Source of the DNA: Bacteroidales bacterium
Lineage (GTDB): Bacteria > Bacteroidota > Bacteroidia > Bacteroidales > UBA932
Length of the DNA: 54,450 nt
NCBI GenBank assembly: GCA_017554305.1
Contig: JAFZIN010000020.1
Coordinates: forward strand, 1 to 54,450
Reading direction: 5' to 3'
How positions within the stretch are numbered: the first letter of the stretch is position 1; every line of letters begins with the position of its first letter. This document shows positions 16,978-26,304 of the stretch, one piece after another. The position numbers and the translations under genes are program-made. The notes beneath the pieces are model-generated. The model saw only the letters and a program-made list of their open reading frames with translations. It did no database searches and had not been told where the DNA came from.

Positions 16978-17844
16978 ATGGCAACAAAGAAAACAAAAGC
17001 AACACCTGCAGTTGGCGGTGAGACCTTTACCTCTTTACAGATCTCCACAAAGAATGCAGACGCAATGGAGATGGAGAGAAAGCTGAATCTCCTTTACAAG
17101 CTTCAGCAGACAGATTCCAAGATAGACAGCATTCACATGTTGAGAGGAGAGCTTCCTTTGGAGGTTCAGGATCTGGAGGATGAGGTAGCCGGCCTTAAGA
17201 CTAAGCAGGCTTCTATTCAGAAAGAAATTAAGGAGATAGAGCAGTTCATTTCAGACAAGAAACATGAGATGGAAGAGTGCCGTGCTACAATTAAAAAGTA
17301 CGAGCAGCAGCGTAATAACGTAAGAAACAACCGTGAGTTTGAGTCTATTTCCAAAGAGATAGAGTTCCAGGAGCTTGAGAGTCAGCTTGCAGAGAAGAGA
17401 GCAAACGAGGGAACCAAAAACCTGGTTACAAAGAAAGAGGAGCTGGCCCTTGTAGGTGAGGAACTTAAGGGACGTCAGGCAGATCTTGAGGCAAGACAGG
17501 AAGAGCTTGAGAATATAGATAAAGAGACACAGAAAGAGGTTGAGTCTCTGGAGGCAGAGAGCAAGACATATCAGGAGCAGATAGATCCAAGAATGTTGGC
17601 CGCTTACCAGAAAGTGCGCGGAAACGTTCGCAACAAAATGGCCGTAGTTACCGTAGTCAGAGGTGCTTGCGGCGGTTGCTTCAACAAGATACCTCCTCAG
17701 AGACAGTTGGATATTGATGAGAGCAGAAAGATTGTAGTTTGCGAATACTGCGGCAGAATCCTGGTTAGTTCAAGATTCCAGGATGAAGAGTCTCAGCCTG
17801 TTGAAGAGACAAAGACAGTTAAGAAAGCTGCAAAGAAGAAGTAG
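16978..17844 (+). CDS. Zinc-ribbon coiled-coil protein (C4-type, CdsZ-like)
   Basis: 288 residues. A long charged coiled coil runs from about residue 45 to 210 (EVAGLKTKQASIQKEIKEIE and similar). A C-terminal zinc ribbon follows with four cysteines, CGGCFNKIPP and VVCEYCGRILV, ending in a Lys-rich tail. This is the PF02591-type architecture, always beside Nif3-like genes in Bacteroidetes, and may bind nucleic acid or a protein partner. It starts two bases after the Nif3-like gene. Confidence 0.85.
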   Translation: MATKKTKATPAVGGETFTSLQISTKNADAMEMERKLNLLYKLQQTDSKIDSIHMLRGELPLEVQDLEDEVAGLKTKQASIQKEIKEIEQFISDKKHEMEECRATIKKYEQQRNNVRNNREFESISKEIEFQELESQLAEKRANEGTKNLVTKKEELALVGEELKGRQADLEARQEELENIDKETQKEVESLEAESKTYQEQIDPRMLAAYQKVRGNVRNKMAVVTVVRGACGGCFNKIPPQRQLDIDESRKIVVCEYCGRILVSSRFQDEESQPVEETKTVKKAAKKK

Positions 17845-17849
17845 TTGTT

Positions 17850-19052
17850 ATGAAGCAAGAACCCTATATTCTGAGGGATCTCTTCTTCAAACACGTAGGA
17901 CAGACATCCTCTAACCCACTAGGTTTAAGCATAGTGAAGGCGGAGGGTGTTTTTTTGTACTCAGATACAAAGAGATATTTGGATTTTATTTCCGGAGTAT
18001 CTGTAAGTAACGTAGGTCACGGAAGGAGGGAGGTGATAGAGGCCGTTAAGGAGCAGATGGAAAATTATGCTCACCTGATGGTTTACGGAGAGATGATTGA
18101 GTCTCCGCAAGTTCTTCACGCACAGCTTCTTGCATCTATACTTCCAAACAATCTCCAGAGCGTTTATTACGTTAACAGCGGAAGCGAGGCCAACGAGGCT
18201 GCTATTAAGCTGGCAAAGAGAGTAACAGGCAGAAGAAAAATTGTCTCCTGCCGTAACTGCTACCACGGCAGCACCCAGGGTGCTATGAGTCTGATGAGCA
18301 GTGAGAATTTTAAAAACGCCTTCCGTCCGCTGCTTCCTCTGGTAGATCACATTACTTTCAACGATATTGATTCTCTGAATGTTATAACGGAGGAGACTGC
18401 CGCTGTTATAATTGAGCCTGTGCAGGGTGAGGGTGGAGTTCAGATTCCTCACGATGGTTTCCTGGAGGCTTTAAGGGAGCGCTGTAATCAAACCGGTGCG
18501 CTGCTGATTTTTGATGAGATACAGACCGGCTTTGGCCGTACGGGCAGGATGTTTGCCTTTGAAAAGTATGGCGTAGTGCCTGATATTCTTACACTTGCAA
18601 AGGCGCTGGGCGGAGGCCTTCCGCTTGGAGCAATGGTTACCTCCAATGAACTTATGAAGGCCTGGCAGACAGATCCGCCGCTGGGACACATTACAACGTT
18701 CGGAGGTCACCCGGTTTGCTGCGCCGCAGCACTGGCCTCTTTGAAACTTCTGCTGAGCGAGCCATGGATTGGAGAGGTGGAGAGAAAATCATTGTTGATA
18801 AAAAATCTTCTCTCATCCCATCCTCTTGTAAAAGAGATAAGAGCCGCCGGACTGCTCATTGCCGTAGATTTGAAGGATGAAAAACTTGCAGAAAAAGTGC
18901 TATATTTACTCCTGAATGAGGGTGTGATTACGGACTGGTTCCTCTTCCAACCAACTTCCTTTAGGATTGCTCCTCCGCTCTGTATAACAGATGAGGAGAT
19001 AATGATTGGAATTGAGGCGGTTGTCCGTGCACTGGACAAGTTAACACTTTAG
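17850..19052 (+). CDS. Class III aminotransferase (aspartate aminotransferase family)
   Basis: 400 residues. The fold type I PLP enzyme signature is present: VNSGSEANEAAIKLAKR, DEIQTGFGRTGRMFAFE and LAKALGGGLPLGAMV, the last containing the Schiff-base lysine. Most similar by pattern to acetylornithine/succinyldiaminopimelate aminotransferase or the uncharacterised Bacteroidetes branch. It sits beside dnaB, not beside arginine genes, so a link to arginine synthesis cannot be claimed. The substrate stays open. Confidence 0.8.
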   Translation: MKQEPYILRDLFFKHVGQTSSNPLGLSIVKAEGVFLYSDTKRYLDFISGVSVSNVGHGRREVIEAVKEQMENYAHLMVYGEMIESPQVLHAQLLASILPNNLQSVYYVNSGSEANEAAIKLAKRVTGRRKIVSCRNCYHGSTQGAMSLMSSENFKNAFRPLLPLVDHITFNDIDSLNVITEETAAVIIEPVQGEGGVQIPHDGFLEALRERCNQTGALLIFDEIQTGFGRTGRMFAFEKYGVVPDILTLAKALGGGLPLGAMVTSNELMKAWQTDPPLGHITTFGGHPVCCAAALASLKLLLSEPWIGEVERKSLLIKNLLSSHPLVKEIRAAGLLIAVDLKDEKLAEKVLYLLLNEGVITDWFLFQPTSFRIAPPLCITDEEIMIGIEAVVRALDKLTL

Positions 19053-19055
19053 ATT

Positions 19056-20561
19056 ATGGCAAAGAGAGACAGAAGAAACAGTGGCGAGATAGACTTAGAG
19101 GTATCCGCTTTGGAACACGGAGTTAAGGTTCCGCAGGCAATTGAGGTTGAGGCATCCGTTCTTGGTGCAATGATGTTGGACCAGGATATTGTGGAGGAAC
19201 TTATGACCTCGCTTAGTGAGGAGTGTTTTTACAAGCAGGAGAACCGTTTAATTTTCAAAGCCATATATCAGCTTTCCAACGCCAACTCTCCAATAGATAT
19301 GATGACCGTTGCAGACCGTCTTAAGTTTAACGGAGACTTTGATGCGGTTGGCGGACTGCAGTATCTTACGGAACTCACATCAGACATTGGTGCTGCGGTT
19401 CACGTTAACTACTACGCTAAAATCCTTGTAGATAAATATATACAGAGGCAGATGATCTCCATCACCACAGACTCTCTGCGTAAGTCATACGATGAGAGCG
19501 AACCTGTGGATGACCTTCTCAACACCCTGCAGCAGAAACTGTTTGACCTCTCAGAGAAGAACATGAGCCGCAAGGAGCAGAGCATCAGTGAGATTATTTC
19601 AAACAAACTCAAAAGCCTGGAAGAGCTTCAGAGTAAGGAGGGTGGACAGACCGGACTTCAGAGCGGATATGTTGCTCTGGATAAAGTTACCTTTGGCTGG
19701 CACCCTTCAGATCTGGTAATTATTGCAGGACGTCCGGGAATGGGAAAGACCGCATTTGTGCTCACAATGGCAAGAAATATGGCGGTGGAGTTCAACATTC
19801 CTGTGGCATTCTTCTCTTTGGAGCAGGCTCCTACTCAGTTGATTGAGAGATTGCTGGTTGCAGAAACCGGACTTCCTTCAGAGAAGATCAAGGGAAGCGT
19901 AAAGATGGCGCAGGCAGACTGGGTTCAGCTGGATGACAGCGTACGCCGTTTGGTTGAGGCTCCAATTTACATAGATGATACTCCTTCACTCTCCATCATA
20001 GACCTTAGGGCAAAGGCCCGCCGTCTGGTTAAGACCAACGGAGTGAAAATCATAATAATAGACTACCTCCAGCTTATGACCGGTTCCAAGGAACTGAAGG
20101 GAAACAGAGAGCAGGAGGTTGCAGAGATTTCACGTTCGCTTAAGGCAATAGCAAAGGAACTGGATGTTCCGGTTATTGCGCTGGCTCAGCTTTCACGTGC
20201 CGCCGAGGCTTCTACCGGAGGCTTGAAAAAGCCTCAGCTTACGCACCTTAGAGAGTCCGGAGCAATTGAGCAGGATGCAGATATAGTACTATTTATCCAC
20301 CGCCCGGAGTATTACGGCATAGAAGATGTAAAGATGATGGAAGAGGGTATTACGGAGGTTATTATTGCAAAGCACCGTAACGGCCCAACGGGTGAGGTGG
20401 AACTTAAGTTCATCAAGTCTCAGATGAAGTTTGTAGACCGCAATGATTCTTACGGCAGAAGCAGAGGCGGAGACTTTGGTGCAATAACTTTTGAATCCAA
20501 AATTAACGGCCCGCAAATTTACCAGACTACTCAGGAAGATGAGTACGACAGTGACATTTAG
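19056..20561 (+). CDS. dnaB: Replicative DNA helicase DnaB
   Basis: 501 residues, normal. The N-terminal domain (residues about 25-130) contains ASVLGAMMLDQDIVEELM. The RecA-like domain holds Walker A AGRPGMGKTAF near residue 225 and Walker B VKIIIIDYLQLM near residue 335, with the downstream LRESGAIEQDADIVLFIHR. It is the ring helicase unwinding DNA at the replication fork. The C-terminal tail is acidic and Tyr/Asp-rich. It starts three bases after the aminotransferase stop. Confidence 0.97.
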   Translation: MAKRDRRNSGEIDLEVSALEHGVKVPQAIEVEASVLGAMMLDQDIVEELMTSLSEECFYKQENRLIFKAIYQLSNANSPIDMMTVADRLKFNGDFDAVGGLQYLTELTSDIGAAVHVNYYAKILVDKYIQRQMISITTDSLRKSYDESEPVDDLLNTLQQKLFDLSEKNMSRKEQSISEIISNKLKSLEELQSKEGGQTGLQSGYVALDKVTFGWHPSDLVIIAGRPGMGKTAFVLTMARNMAVEFNIPVAFFSLEQAPTQLIERLLVAETGLPSEKIKGSVKMAQADWVQLDDSVRRLVEAPIYIDDTPSLSIIDLRAKARRLVKTNGVKIIIIDYLQLMTGSKELKGNREQEVAEISRSLKAIAKELDVPVIALAQLSRAAEASTGGLKKPQLTHLRESGAIEQDADIVLFIHRPEYYGIEDVKMMEEGITEVIIAKHRNGPTGEVELKFIKSQMKFVDRNDSYGRSRGGDFGAITFESKINGPQIYQTTQEDEYDSDI

Positions 20562-20573
20562 GACTTTAGATAA

Positions 20574-21368
20574 ATGAAAAGGATTCTTACTCTTTCACTT
20601 CTTATGCTTGTTTCTCTTGGTGCCGTTAAGGCTCAGGAGAAAAACAGTTATCCGTTTCAAAACGGAGAACGCGTAGATTTTGTAATCAGTTACGCCTGGG
20701 GCGGAGTGATTACAGACGTGGCAAGTATGAATCTTAAGACGCTCTATGAAAACGGTGTGTACAAGGTAACTATGACGGCCGGCACCTACCGTTTCTTTGA
20801 TCTCTTCTTTAAGGTAAGAGAGTCTTTGGAGACCAAATTTTCTGAAGAGACTTTGCGTCCTTCATTCTTCCACAGAGAGGCTCTGGAGGGAAAGTATAGA
20901 ATGAAGAACACGCTCACTTTCAACCCTTCAGATTTTACCATAAAGAGCCGCACCCAAAAGTATGACAGAGTTCCGTATGATACTCTGTTAAGAGGAACGG
21001 AGAAAACCAAAGATCTGCTTACGCTCTTTTACTACTACCGCACGGTGGATTTCACAAATGCTCCCGTTGGTGAGAAGGTTCCTATGGAATTTGTTGTAGA
21101 TAAGGAAATTTACTCACTCTACTTTATCTTTAAGGGGAGAGAGAAAAAGCATATTCCGGGTGTAGGCACCTTCAATACAATGAAGTTTATGGTAAAGGTT
21201 GTACTGGGCAATGTCTTTGACGGTAAGGAGGATATGACACTTTGGGTATCTGATGATAATAATAAAGTGCCGCTCTATTTTGAGGCTCAGTTAAGGTTTG
21301 GAAAGGTACAGGGTCATGCCACAAAACTATCGGGGACAAAATATCCTCTTACCTCAAAAATCAAATGA
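20574..21368 (+). CDS. DUF3108 periplasmic protein
   Basis: 264 residues with a signal peptide (MKRILTLSLLMLVSLGAVKAQ). The beta-rich remainder (FQNGERVDFVISYAWGGVI, then the Thr/Tyr-rich strands around residues 100-140) fits the DUF3108 family of periplasmic proteins, common in Bacteroidetes. Function is unknown. Its stop overlaps the start of rseC by four bases, which suggests co-translation and an envelope role. Confidence 0.8.
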   Translation: MKRILTLSLLMLVSLGAVKAQEKNSYPFQNGERVDFVISYAWGGVITDVASMNLKTLYENGVYKVTMTAGTYRFFDLFFKVRESLETKFSEETLRPSFFHREALEGKYRMKNTLTFNPSDFTIKSRTQKYDRVPYDTLLRGTEKTKDLLTLFYYYRTVDFTNAPVGEKVPMEFVVDKEIYSLYFIFKGREKKHIPGVGTFNTMKFMVKVVLGNVFDGKEDMTLWVSDDNNKVPLYFEAQLRFGKVQGHATKLSGTKYPLTSKIK

Positions 21369-21805
21369 AAAAGGGAATAATTGCACACGAGGGAGTTATT
21401 TCATCTGAGACCGAGAGCCATTACAAGGTCTCAATCACATCCCGCTCCGCCTGTGCCGCCTGCCACGCTAAGGGGCTCTGCAGCGCCTCTGAGATGGCAA
21501 ATAAAGTTATTGACGTGGAGAAAAGTCGCGCCGATGGCCTCTACAAGGTGGGAGACAGGGTAAATGTGAATCTGGAAGAGTCTATGGGTATGAAGGCGGT
21601 ATGGATTGTTTATGCTCTTCCGGCCATCATTTTAGTAACCTTTTTGTTATATTTGCAGCGCCTGACTCTGAGTGAATTGGTGGTGGGACTTAGCGTTTTG
21701 GGGGCTGTTGCAATATACTTCATTGTGCTCTATCTGTTGCGAGGCCGCATTGGACGCAGTTTCCACTTTTCTATCAGCGGTTTGGAAGAAACAACTAACA
21801 AATAA
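21365..21805 (+). CDS. rseC: RseC/MucC-family SoxR reducing system protein
   Basis: 146 residues. The cytosolic N-terminal cysteine cluster ACAACHAKGLCSASEM and two membrane segments (from AVWIVYALPAIILVTFLLYL and VGLSVLGAVAIYFIVLYLL) match RseC. In Proteobacteria RseC is linked to the RseA/RseB sigma-E circuit and, in the Rsx/Rnf system, to keeping SoxR reduced. Here it directly precedes rnfB by four bases, as in many Bacteroidetes, which supports a function with the Rnf complex. No sigma-E cluster is in view. Confidence 0.88.
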   Translation: MKKGIIAHEGVISSETESHYKVSITSRSACAACHAKGLCSASEMANKVIDVEKSRADGLYKVGDRVNVNLEESMGMKAVWIVYALPAIILVTFLLYLQRLTLSELVVGLSVLGAVAIYFIVLYLLRGRIGRSFHFSISGLEETTNK

Positions 21806-21809
21806 ATAA

Positions 21810-22700
21810 ATGACTAATACCATTATTTTTACCATCGCCACGCTGGCAGTTCTAGGACTGTTGTTGGCGATTGTGCTCTACATTGTAGCCCAGAAGTTCA
21901 AGGTAGAGGAGGACCCAAGGATAGATATTGTTGAGTCCAAACTCCCGGGAGCTAATTGCGGCGGATGCGGTAAAGCAGGTTGTAGAGCTTTTGCTGAGGC
22001 AGCCGTTAAGGAGGGGCTTGACAAATGCTTCTGCCCGGTGGGCGGTAATCCTACCATGCAGAAAATTGCCGAGGCTCTGGGTCTTACGGTAGAGGCTAAG
22101 GAACCTCAGGTTGCCGTTGTAAGGTGTTCTGGCTCTTGTGATAAGAGAAAGAAGACCACTGTTTATGACGGCCTTGCTACCTGTTCAACTATTGCCTCTC
22201 TCTACTCTGGAGATACAGACTGTAAGTTTGGATGTCTTGGAAGAGGAGACTGCGAGGCTGCTTGTAAATTTGATGCAATTAAGGTTAACCCAGAGACCGG
22301 ACTTCCGGAGGTTGACGAGGAGAAGTGCACCGCTTGCGGCTCCTGCGTAAAGGCTTGTCCTAAAGGCATTATTGAGCTCCGCAACAAGGGTCCTAAGAGC
22401 CGCCGTCTCTATGTTGCCTGCCGTAATCAGGATAAGGGTGCCGTTGCAAGAAAGGCTTGTCTTGCTGCCTGCATAGGTTGCGGTAAGTGCCAGAAAGTAT
22501 GTGCGTTTGAGGCTATTACGGTTGAGAACAATCTGGCTTACATAGATTACACCAAGTGCCGTATGTGCCGTAAGTGTGCTGCCGAGTGTCCTACCGGAGC
22601 AATTCATGAGGTTAATTTCCCTCCGCGCCCTGCAGCTGTAAAACCTGCAGCACCTGCACAACCTGCAGCGCCTAAACAAGAAGTTCCACTTAATAAATAA
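21810..22700 (+). CDS. rnfB: Rnf complex subunit RnfB (ferredoxin-type iron-sulfur protein)
   Basis: 296 residues. A membrane helix (residues about 5-27) is followed by the Fe-S domain with GANCGGCGKAGCRAFAEAAV, then CSGSCDKRKKTT. Three ferredoxin-like clusters are visible: CTACGSCVKACPKGI, CIGCGKCQKVCAFEAI and CRMCRKCAAECPTGAI. The tail is Pro/Ala-rich (about residues 270-296). RnfB accepts electrons from reduced ferredoxin and feeds the RnfC side. It starts the rnfBCDGEA order that is usual for Bacteroidetes. Confidence 0.95.
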   Translation: MTNTIIFTIATLAVLGLLLAIVLYIVAQKFKVEEDPRIDIVESKLPGANCGGCGKAGCRAFAEAAVKEGLDKCFCPVGGNPTMQKIAEALGLTVEAKEPQVAVVRCSGSCDKRKKTTVYDGLATCSTIASLYSGDTDCKFGCLGRGDCEAACKFDAIKVNPETGLPEVDEEKCTACGSCVKACPKGIIELRNKGPKSRRLYVACRNQDKGAVARKACLAACIGCGKCQKVCAFEAITVENNLAYIDYTKCRMCRKCAAECPTGAIHEVNFPPRPAAVKPAAPAQPAAPKQEVPLNK

Positions 22701-22709
22701 AGAGTGACT

Positions 22710-24041
22710 ATGAGAACATTCAAAATGGGAGGAGTTCATCCTGCAGACAAAAAGATCTCAAAGGATGCAGCCATAGAGAAACTGCCTATTCCTAAGACAG
22801 TGTATATCTCAATGGGTCAGCACCTTGGCGCTCCAGCAGAGCCTTGCGTGGCTCCCGGAGACAAGGTAAAGGTGGGCCAGTTGATTGCAAATGCAACGGG
22901 CTTTGTTTCTGCTCCGGTACACTCTTCTGTAAGTGGTACCGTTAAATCTATAGAGATGGTTAAAGATCTTGCCGGCAAACCTGGTAAGGCTGTTGTTATT
23001 GATGTTGAGGGAGATGAGTGGGTAGATACAATAGACAGATCTGAGACTGTTGTTAAAGAGATTACTCTTGATAAAAAACAGATAGTTGAAAGAATTAAGG
23101 AGTGCGGAGTTGTAGGTTTGGGAGGTGCTACTTTCCCAACCAACGTTAAACTCTCTCCTCCTCCAACGGCAACTCCTACCTGCGTGATTATCAACGGCGC
23201 AGAGTGTGAGCCGTATCTGACTTCAGACTACCGCGTTATGATAGAGAAGCCGGATCAGCTGCTCATTGGAGGTACAATTCTTATGAAGGCTCTGGGTGTA
23301 GACAAGTGCTATATTGGTATTGAGGAGAATAAGCCTGAGGCAATAAAACTTCTTACGGAAAAGGCAAAGGAATACCCAGGAGTTGAGGTTGTAAAACTTA
23401 AAAAGAAATATCCGCAAGGCGGTGAGAAACAGCTTATTGACGCTGTTATTGGAAAGAAGGTTCCATCTATGGGACTTCCTGTAGATACCGGCGCTGTTGT
23501 TCAGAATGTGGGAACCGCATTTGCAGTTTACGAGGCCGTTCAGAAGAACAAACCTCTCTTTGAGGGCATTATGACGGTTACCGGAGATTGCTCAAAAGAG
23601 CAGCGCAACTTTGTTCACAGAGTTGGTACTCCGCTGAGTTTCATTATGGAGCATTGCGGCGGCGTTCCTGAGGATGCAGCCAAGATAATAAGCGGCGGTC
23701 CTATGATGGGTAAAGCCATTGTGAATATAGACGCTCCAACTCTCAAGGGTACTTCTTCTATCCTCTATCTTACTGAGGCTCAGACAAAGAGAAAGCCGGA
23801 GAGCAACTGTATCCGTTGCGGAAAATGCGTAGGTGCCTGCCCTATGGGACTTGAACCTTATCTGCTCAACAAACTCGGACGCAACAATATGTTTGACGAG
23901 TTGGAAGCACATAAAGTTTATGACTGTATTGAGTGCGGCTGCTGTTCATTCAGTTGTCCGGCATACATTCCTCTGCTGGATACCATCCGTCAGAGCAAGG
24001 CAGCAGTTATGAAGATTATGAAGAGCCGTCCGAAGAAATAG
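22710..24041 (+). CDS. rnfC: Rnf complex subunit RnfC (flavin/Fe-S, NADH side)
   Basis: 443 residues from ATG 22710; a GTG two codons upstream is not needed. The N terminus binds Fe-S through CVAPGDKVKVGQLIANATG-type lipoyl/RnfC_N folds (PCVAPGDKVKVGQLIANATG). GVVGLGGATFPTNVKL is the flavin/NAD-binding SLBB region. Two C-terminal clusters are CIRCGKCVGACPMG and CIECGCCSFSCPAYIP. It transfers electrons to NAD+ on the cytoplasmic face and forms the peripheral arm with RnfB. Confidence 0.95.
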   Translation: MRTFKMGGVHPADKKISKDAAIEKLPIPKTVYISMGQHLGAPAEPCVAPGDKVKVGQLIANATGFVSAPVHSSVSGTVKSIEMVKDLAGKPGKAVVIDVEGDEWVDTIDRSETVVKEITLDKKQIVERIKECGVVGLGGATFPTNVKLSPPPTATPTCVIINGAECEPYLTSDYRVMIEKPDQLLIGGTILMKALGVDKCYIGIEENKPEAIKLLTEKAKEYPGVEVVKLKKKYPQGGEKQLIDAVIGKKVPSMGLPVDTGAVVQNVGTAFAVYEAVQKNKPLFEGIMTVTGDCSKEQRNFVHRVGTPLSFIMEHCGGVPEDAAKIISGGPMMGKAIVNIDAPTLKGTSSILYLTEAQTKRKPESNCIRCGKCVGACPMGLEPYLLNKLGRNNMFDELEAHKVYDCIECGCCSFSCPAYIPLLDTIRQSKAAVMKIMKSRPKK

Positions 24042-24078
24042 GGGCGGGTAATTAGTGAAATTTAAAAGTTTAAGAACA

Positions 24079-25098
24079 ATGAATAAACTGATTGTATCTC
24101 CTTCTCCTCACGTTCACGGGAAGGATAATACCAGGAGGCTGATGGGCGATGTAATAATTGCACTTCTGCCTGCCGTTCTGGTATCAATCTATTTCTTCGG
24201 GCTCTCTGCAATTCACCTGGTAGCTGTCAGTGTAGTTGCCTGTGTTGCAATAGAGTACCTTATCCAGAAGCTGTTCTTCAAAGGCAAGAGCACAATAGGT
24301 GATCTCTCCGCAATAGTTACGGGAGTTCTGCTGGCTCTGAACCTTCCGGTATGTTCACCGTGGTGGCTTATTCTTATAGGTGCCGTTGTTGCTATCGGAA
24401 TTGCAAAGATGACCTTTGGAGGATTGGGACAGAACCTCTTTAACCCGGCTTTGGTAGCCCGCGTAGTTCTGCTGGTTTCTTTCCCAATTCTTATGACAGG
24501 TTCTGCATTCCACGCTCCTGAAAGCGGTTACCTCTTTGGCAACGCTCCCGAGGTTGTGGACGCAACTTCCGGTGCAACTCCGCTGGCTCTTGTAAAAGAG
24601 CAGCTTGCAAAGGGTGTTGCAATGGATGAGATTATGAAGGATCCTAACCTTTCTTACTCTCAGATGCTGTTTGCGAGAATGGGCGGTAGTGCCGGTGAGC
24701 TCTCTGCAATTGCTCTTCTTTTGGGCTTTATCTATCTGCTTGTAAGAAGGGTTATCAAACCTTACATCTCACTCTCAATTCTTATTACGGTCTTTGTCTT
24801 CTCCGGCCTGCTCTATCTGGGCAATCCGGCAAAGTTTGTAGACCCTGTATTTAACTTGCTTACAGGAGGTTTGCTGCTTGGAGCCTTCTTTATGGCTACG
24901 GATTACGTAACCAGCCCAATGACAACCAAGGGACAGATTATCTTTGGTGTGGGCATTGGTGTAATTACCGTACTCATAAGAACCTTTGGCGCATACCCTG
25001 AGGGAGTTTCATTTGCAATACTTATTATGAACTCTACGGTTCCTCTTCTGAACAAGATTCAACCTAAGAGATTTGCGAAGGAGGCGCAGAAAAAGTAA
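24079..25098 (+). CDS. rnfD: Rnf complex subunit RnfD (membrane, covalent FMN)
   Basis: 339 residues from ATG 24079; the frame opens at a GTG 24 bases earlier, but MNKLIVSPSPHVHGKD is the conserved start. Several membrane helices are visible. The covalent-flavin motif SGATPLALV places the FMN-bearing Thr near residue 167, in a periplasmic loop after DATSG. RnfD with RnfG passes electrons across the membrane and is part of the ion-pumping core. Its TAA overlaps the rnfG ATG (taATG). Confidence 0.95.
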   Translation: MNKLIVSPSPHVHGKDNTRRLMGDVIIALLPAVLVSIYFFGLSAIHLVAVSVVACVAIEYLIQKLFFKGKSTIGDLSAIVTGVLLALNLPVCSPWWLILIGAVVAIGIAKMTFGGLGQNLFNPALVARVVLLVSFPILMTGSAFHAPESGYLFGNAPEVVDATSGATPLALVKEQLAKGVAMDEIMKDPNLSYSQMLFARMGGSAGELSAIALLLGFIYLLVRRVIKPYISLSILITVFVFSGLLYLGNPAKFVDPVFNLLTGGLLLGAFFMATDYVTSPMTTKGQIIFGVGIGVITVLIRTFGAYPEGVSFAILIMNSTVPLLNKIQPKRFAKEAQKK

Positions 25099-25691
25099 TG
25101 GCTATCAAATCTTCACTCAGAAACATGGCGCTTGTGCTTACGCTGGTGTGCTTAGGTGCATCCGCCGCTGTAGCAGTCATTTACGCTGTTACTAAAGATC
25201 CTATTGCTGTTGCAAAGGCAGACAAAACCAACAAGGCTATCAAGCAGGTGGTTCCTACTTTTGACAATAACCCTTCAGAGGAGATTCTCAACGTTCCTGC
25301 AGACCTTTCAAAACCTAACGAAACCAACAAGGTTTACGTTGCAAAGAAGGGAGATGAGGTTGTAGGTTACGCTGTGGAAAGTACTACAGGTAAGGGATTT
25401 GGAGGCGCCTTCACTATTATGGTGGGCTTTACTCCGAACGGTGAGGTTTACAACACTTCCGTTATTTCTCACTCAGAGACTCCTGGTCTGGGTGCAAAAA
25501 TTACAGACGGACAAAGTCACTTCATCACTCAGTGGAACGGTAAAAATCTTGTAGACGGTTCCGTTAAAATTGCAGTAACAAAAGACGGCGGAGATATAGA
25601 TGCAATTACTGCATCTACCATCACCTCAAGAGCTTACTGTGATGCTATGGAGATTGCCGCCAACGTATTCAACAATATTAACAACCAATAA
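25098..25691 (+). CDS. rnfG: Rnf complex subunit RnfG (periplasmic flavoprotein)
   Basis: 197 residues. One N-terminal membrane helix (about 9-29) anchors a periplasmic FMN domain: GYAVESTTGKGFGGAFTIMV, then the Thr-containing site DAITASTITSRAYCDAM near the C terminus. This is a relaxed form of the S/T-G-A-T-x-S/T flavinylation motif, but the Thr is kept. An ApbE-type flavin transferase is needed and was not seen in this window. RnfG accepts electrons from RnfD. Confidence 0.93.
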   Translation: MAIKSSLRNMALVLTLVCLGASAAVAVIYAVTKDPIAVAKADKTNKAIKQVVPTFDNNPSEEILNVPADLSKPNETNKVYVAKKGDEVVGYAVESTTGKGFGGAFTIMVGFTPNGEVYNTSVISHSETPGLGAKITDGQSHFITQWNGKNLVDGSVKIAVTKDGGDIDAITASTITSRAYCDAMEIAANVFNNINNQ

Positions 25692-25701
25692 ACTAAAGGT
25701 T

Positions 25702-26292
25702 ATGAGTAAGTTTAAATATCTAATTGAAGGTATAGTAAAGAACAACCCAACCTTTGTATTGGTTTTGGGTATGTGTCCTACACTTGCAACAACCACCTCC
25801 GCAATGAACGGTATGGGTATGGGTGCTGCAACTATGGCGGTTTTGATCTGCTCAAACATGGTGATTTCTCTCCTTGCTCCTATTATTCCGGACAAGGTCA
25901 GAATCCCTTGCTATATTGTTGTGATTGCCGCATTTGTAACTGTGGTTCAGTTTGTTATGCAGGCCTTCACTCCGGCTCTCTATGAGACGCTGGGAATCTT
26001 CATCCCTCTGATTGTGGTTAACTGTATTGTGCTTGGAAGAGCCGAGGCCTTTGCCAACAAACACTCCGTATTGGAGAGTGCTTTGGACGGAATAGGAATC
26101 GGAATAGGATTCACCATTGCACTTACCTGCATCGGACTCGTCAGAGAAGTTCTGGGTAACCTCTCAGTATTCGATCACAAGTTTGCCTCATCTGACGGAA
26201 TGCTTGTATTCGTCCTTGCTCCGGGAGCCTTCCTGGTACTTGGTTATCTGATGGTTATCTTCAATAAAATTAAAGGTAAAAAGAACGCATAA
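25702..26292 (+). CDS. rnfE: Rnf complex subunit RnfE (membrane)
   Basis: 196 residues from ATG 25702 (MSKFKYLIEGIVKNNPTFVL); the longer frame running back into rnfG is rejected. Six membrane helices are expected. NNPTFVLVLGMCPTLATTTS and LGIFIPLIVVNCIVLGRAEAF carry the paired conserved Cys residues (in GMCPT and VNCIV) that bind the membrane-embedded 2Fe-2S cluster with RnfA. It is homologous to RnfA and NqrD. Confidence 0.95.
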   Translation: MSKFKYLIEGIVKNNPTFVLVLGMCPTLATTTSAMNGMGMGAATMAVLICSNMVISLLAPIIPDKVRIPCYIVVIAAFVTVVQFVMQAFTPALYETLGIFIPLIVVNCIVLGRAEAFANKHSVLESALDGIGIGIGFTIALTCIGLVREVLGNLSVFDHKFASSDGMLVFVLAPGAFLVLGYLMVIFNKIKGKKNA

Positions 26293-26304
26293 AACGGAAA
26301 GAGT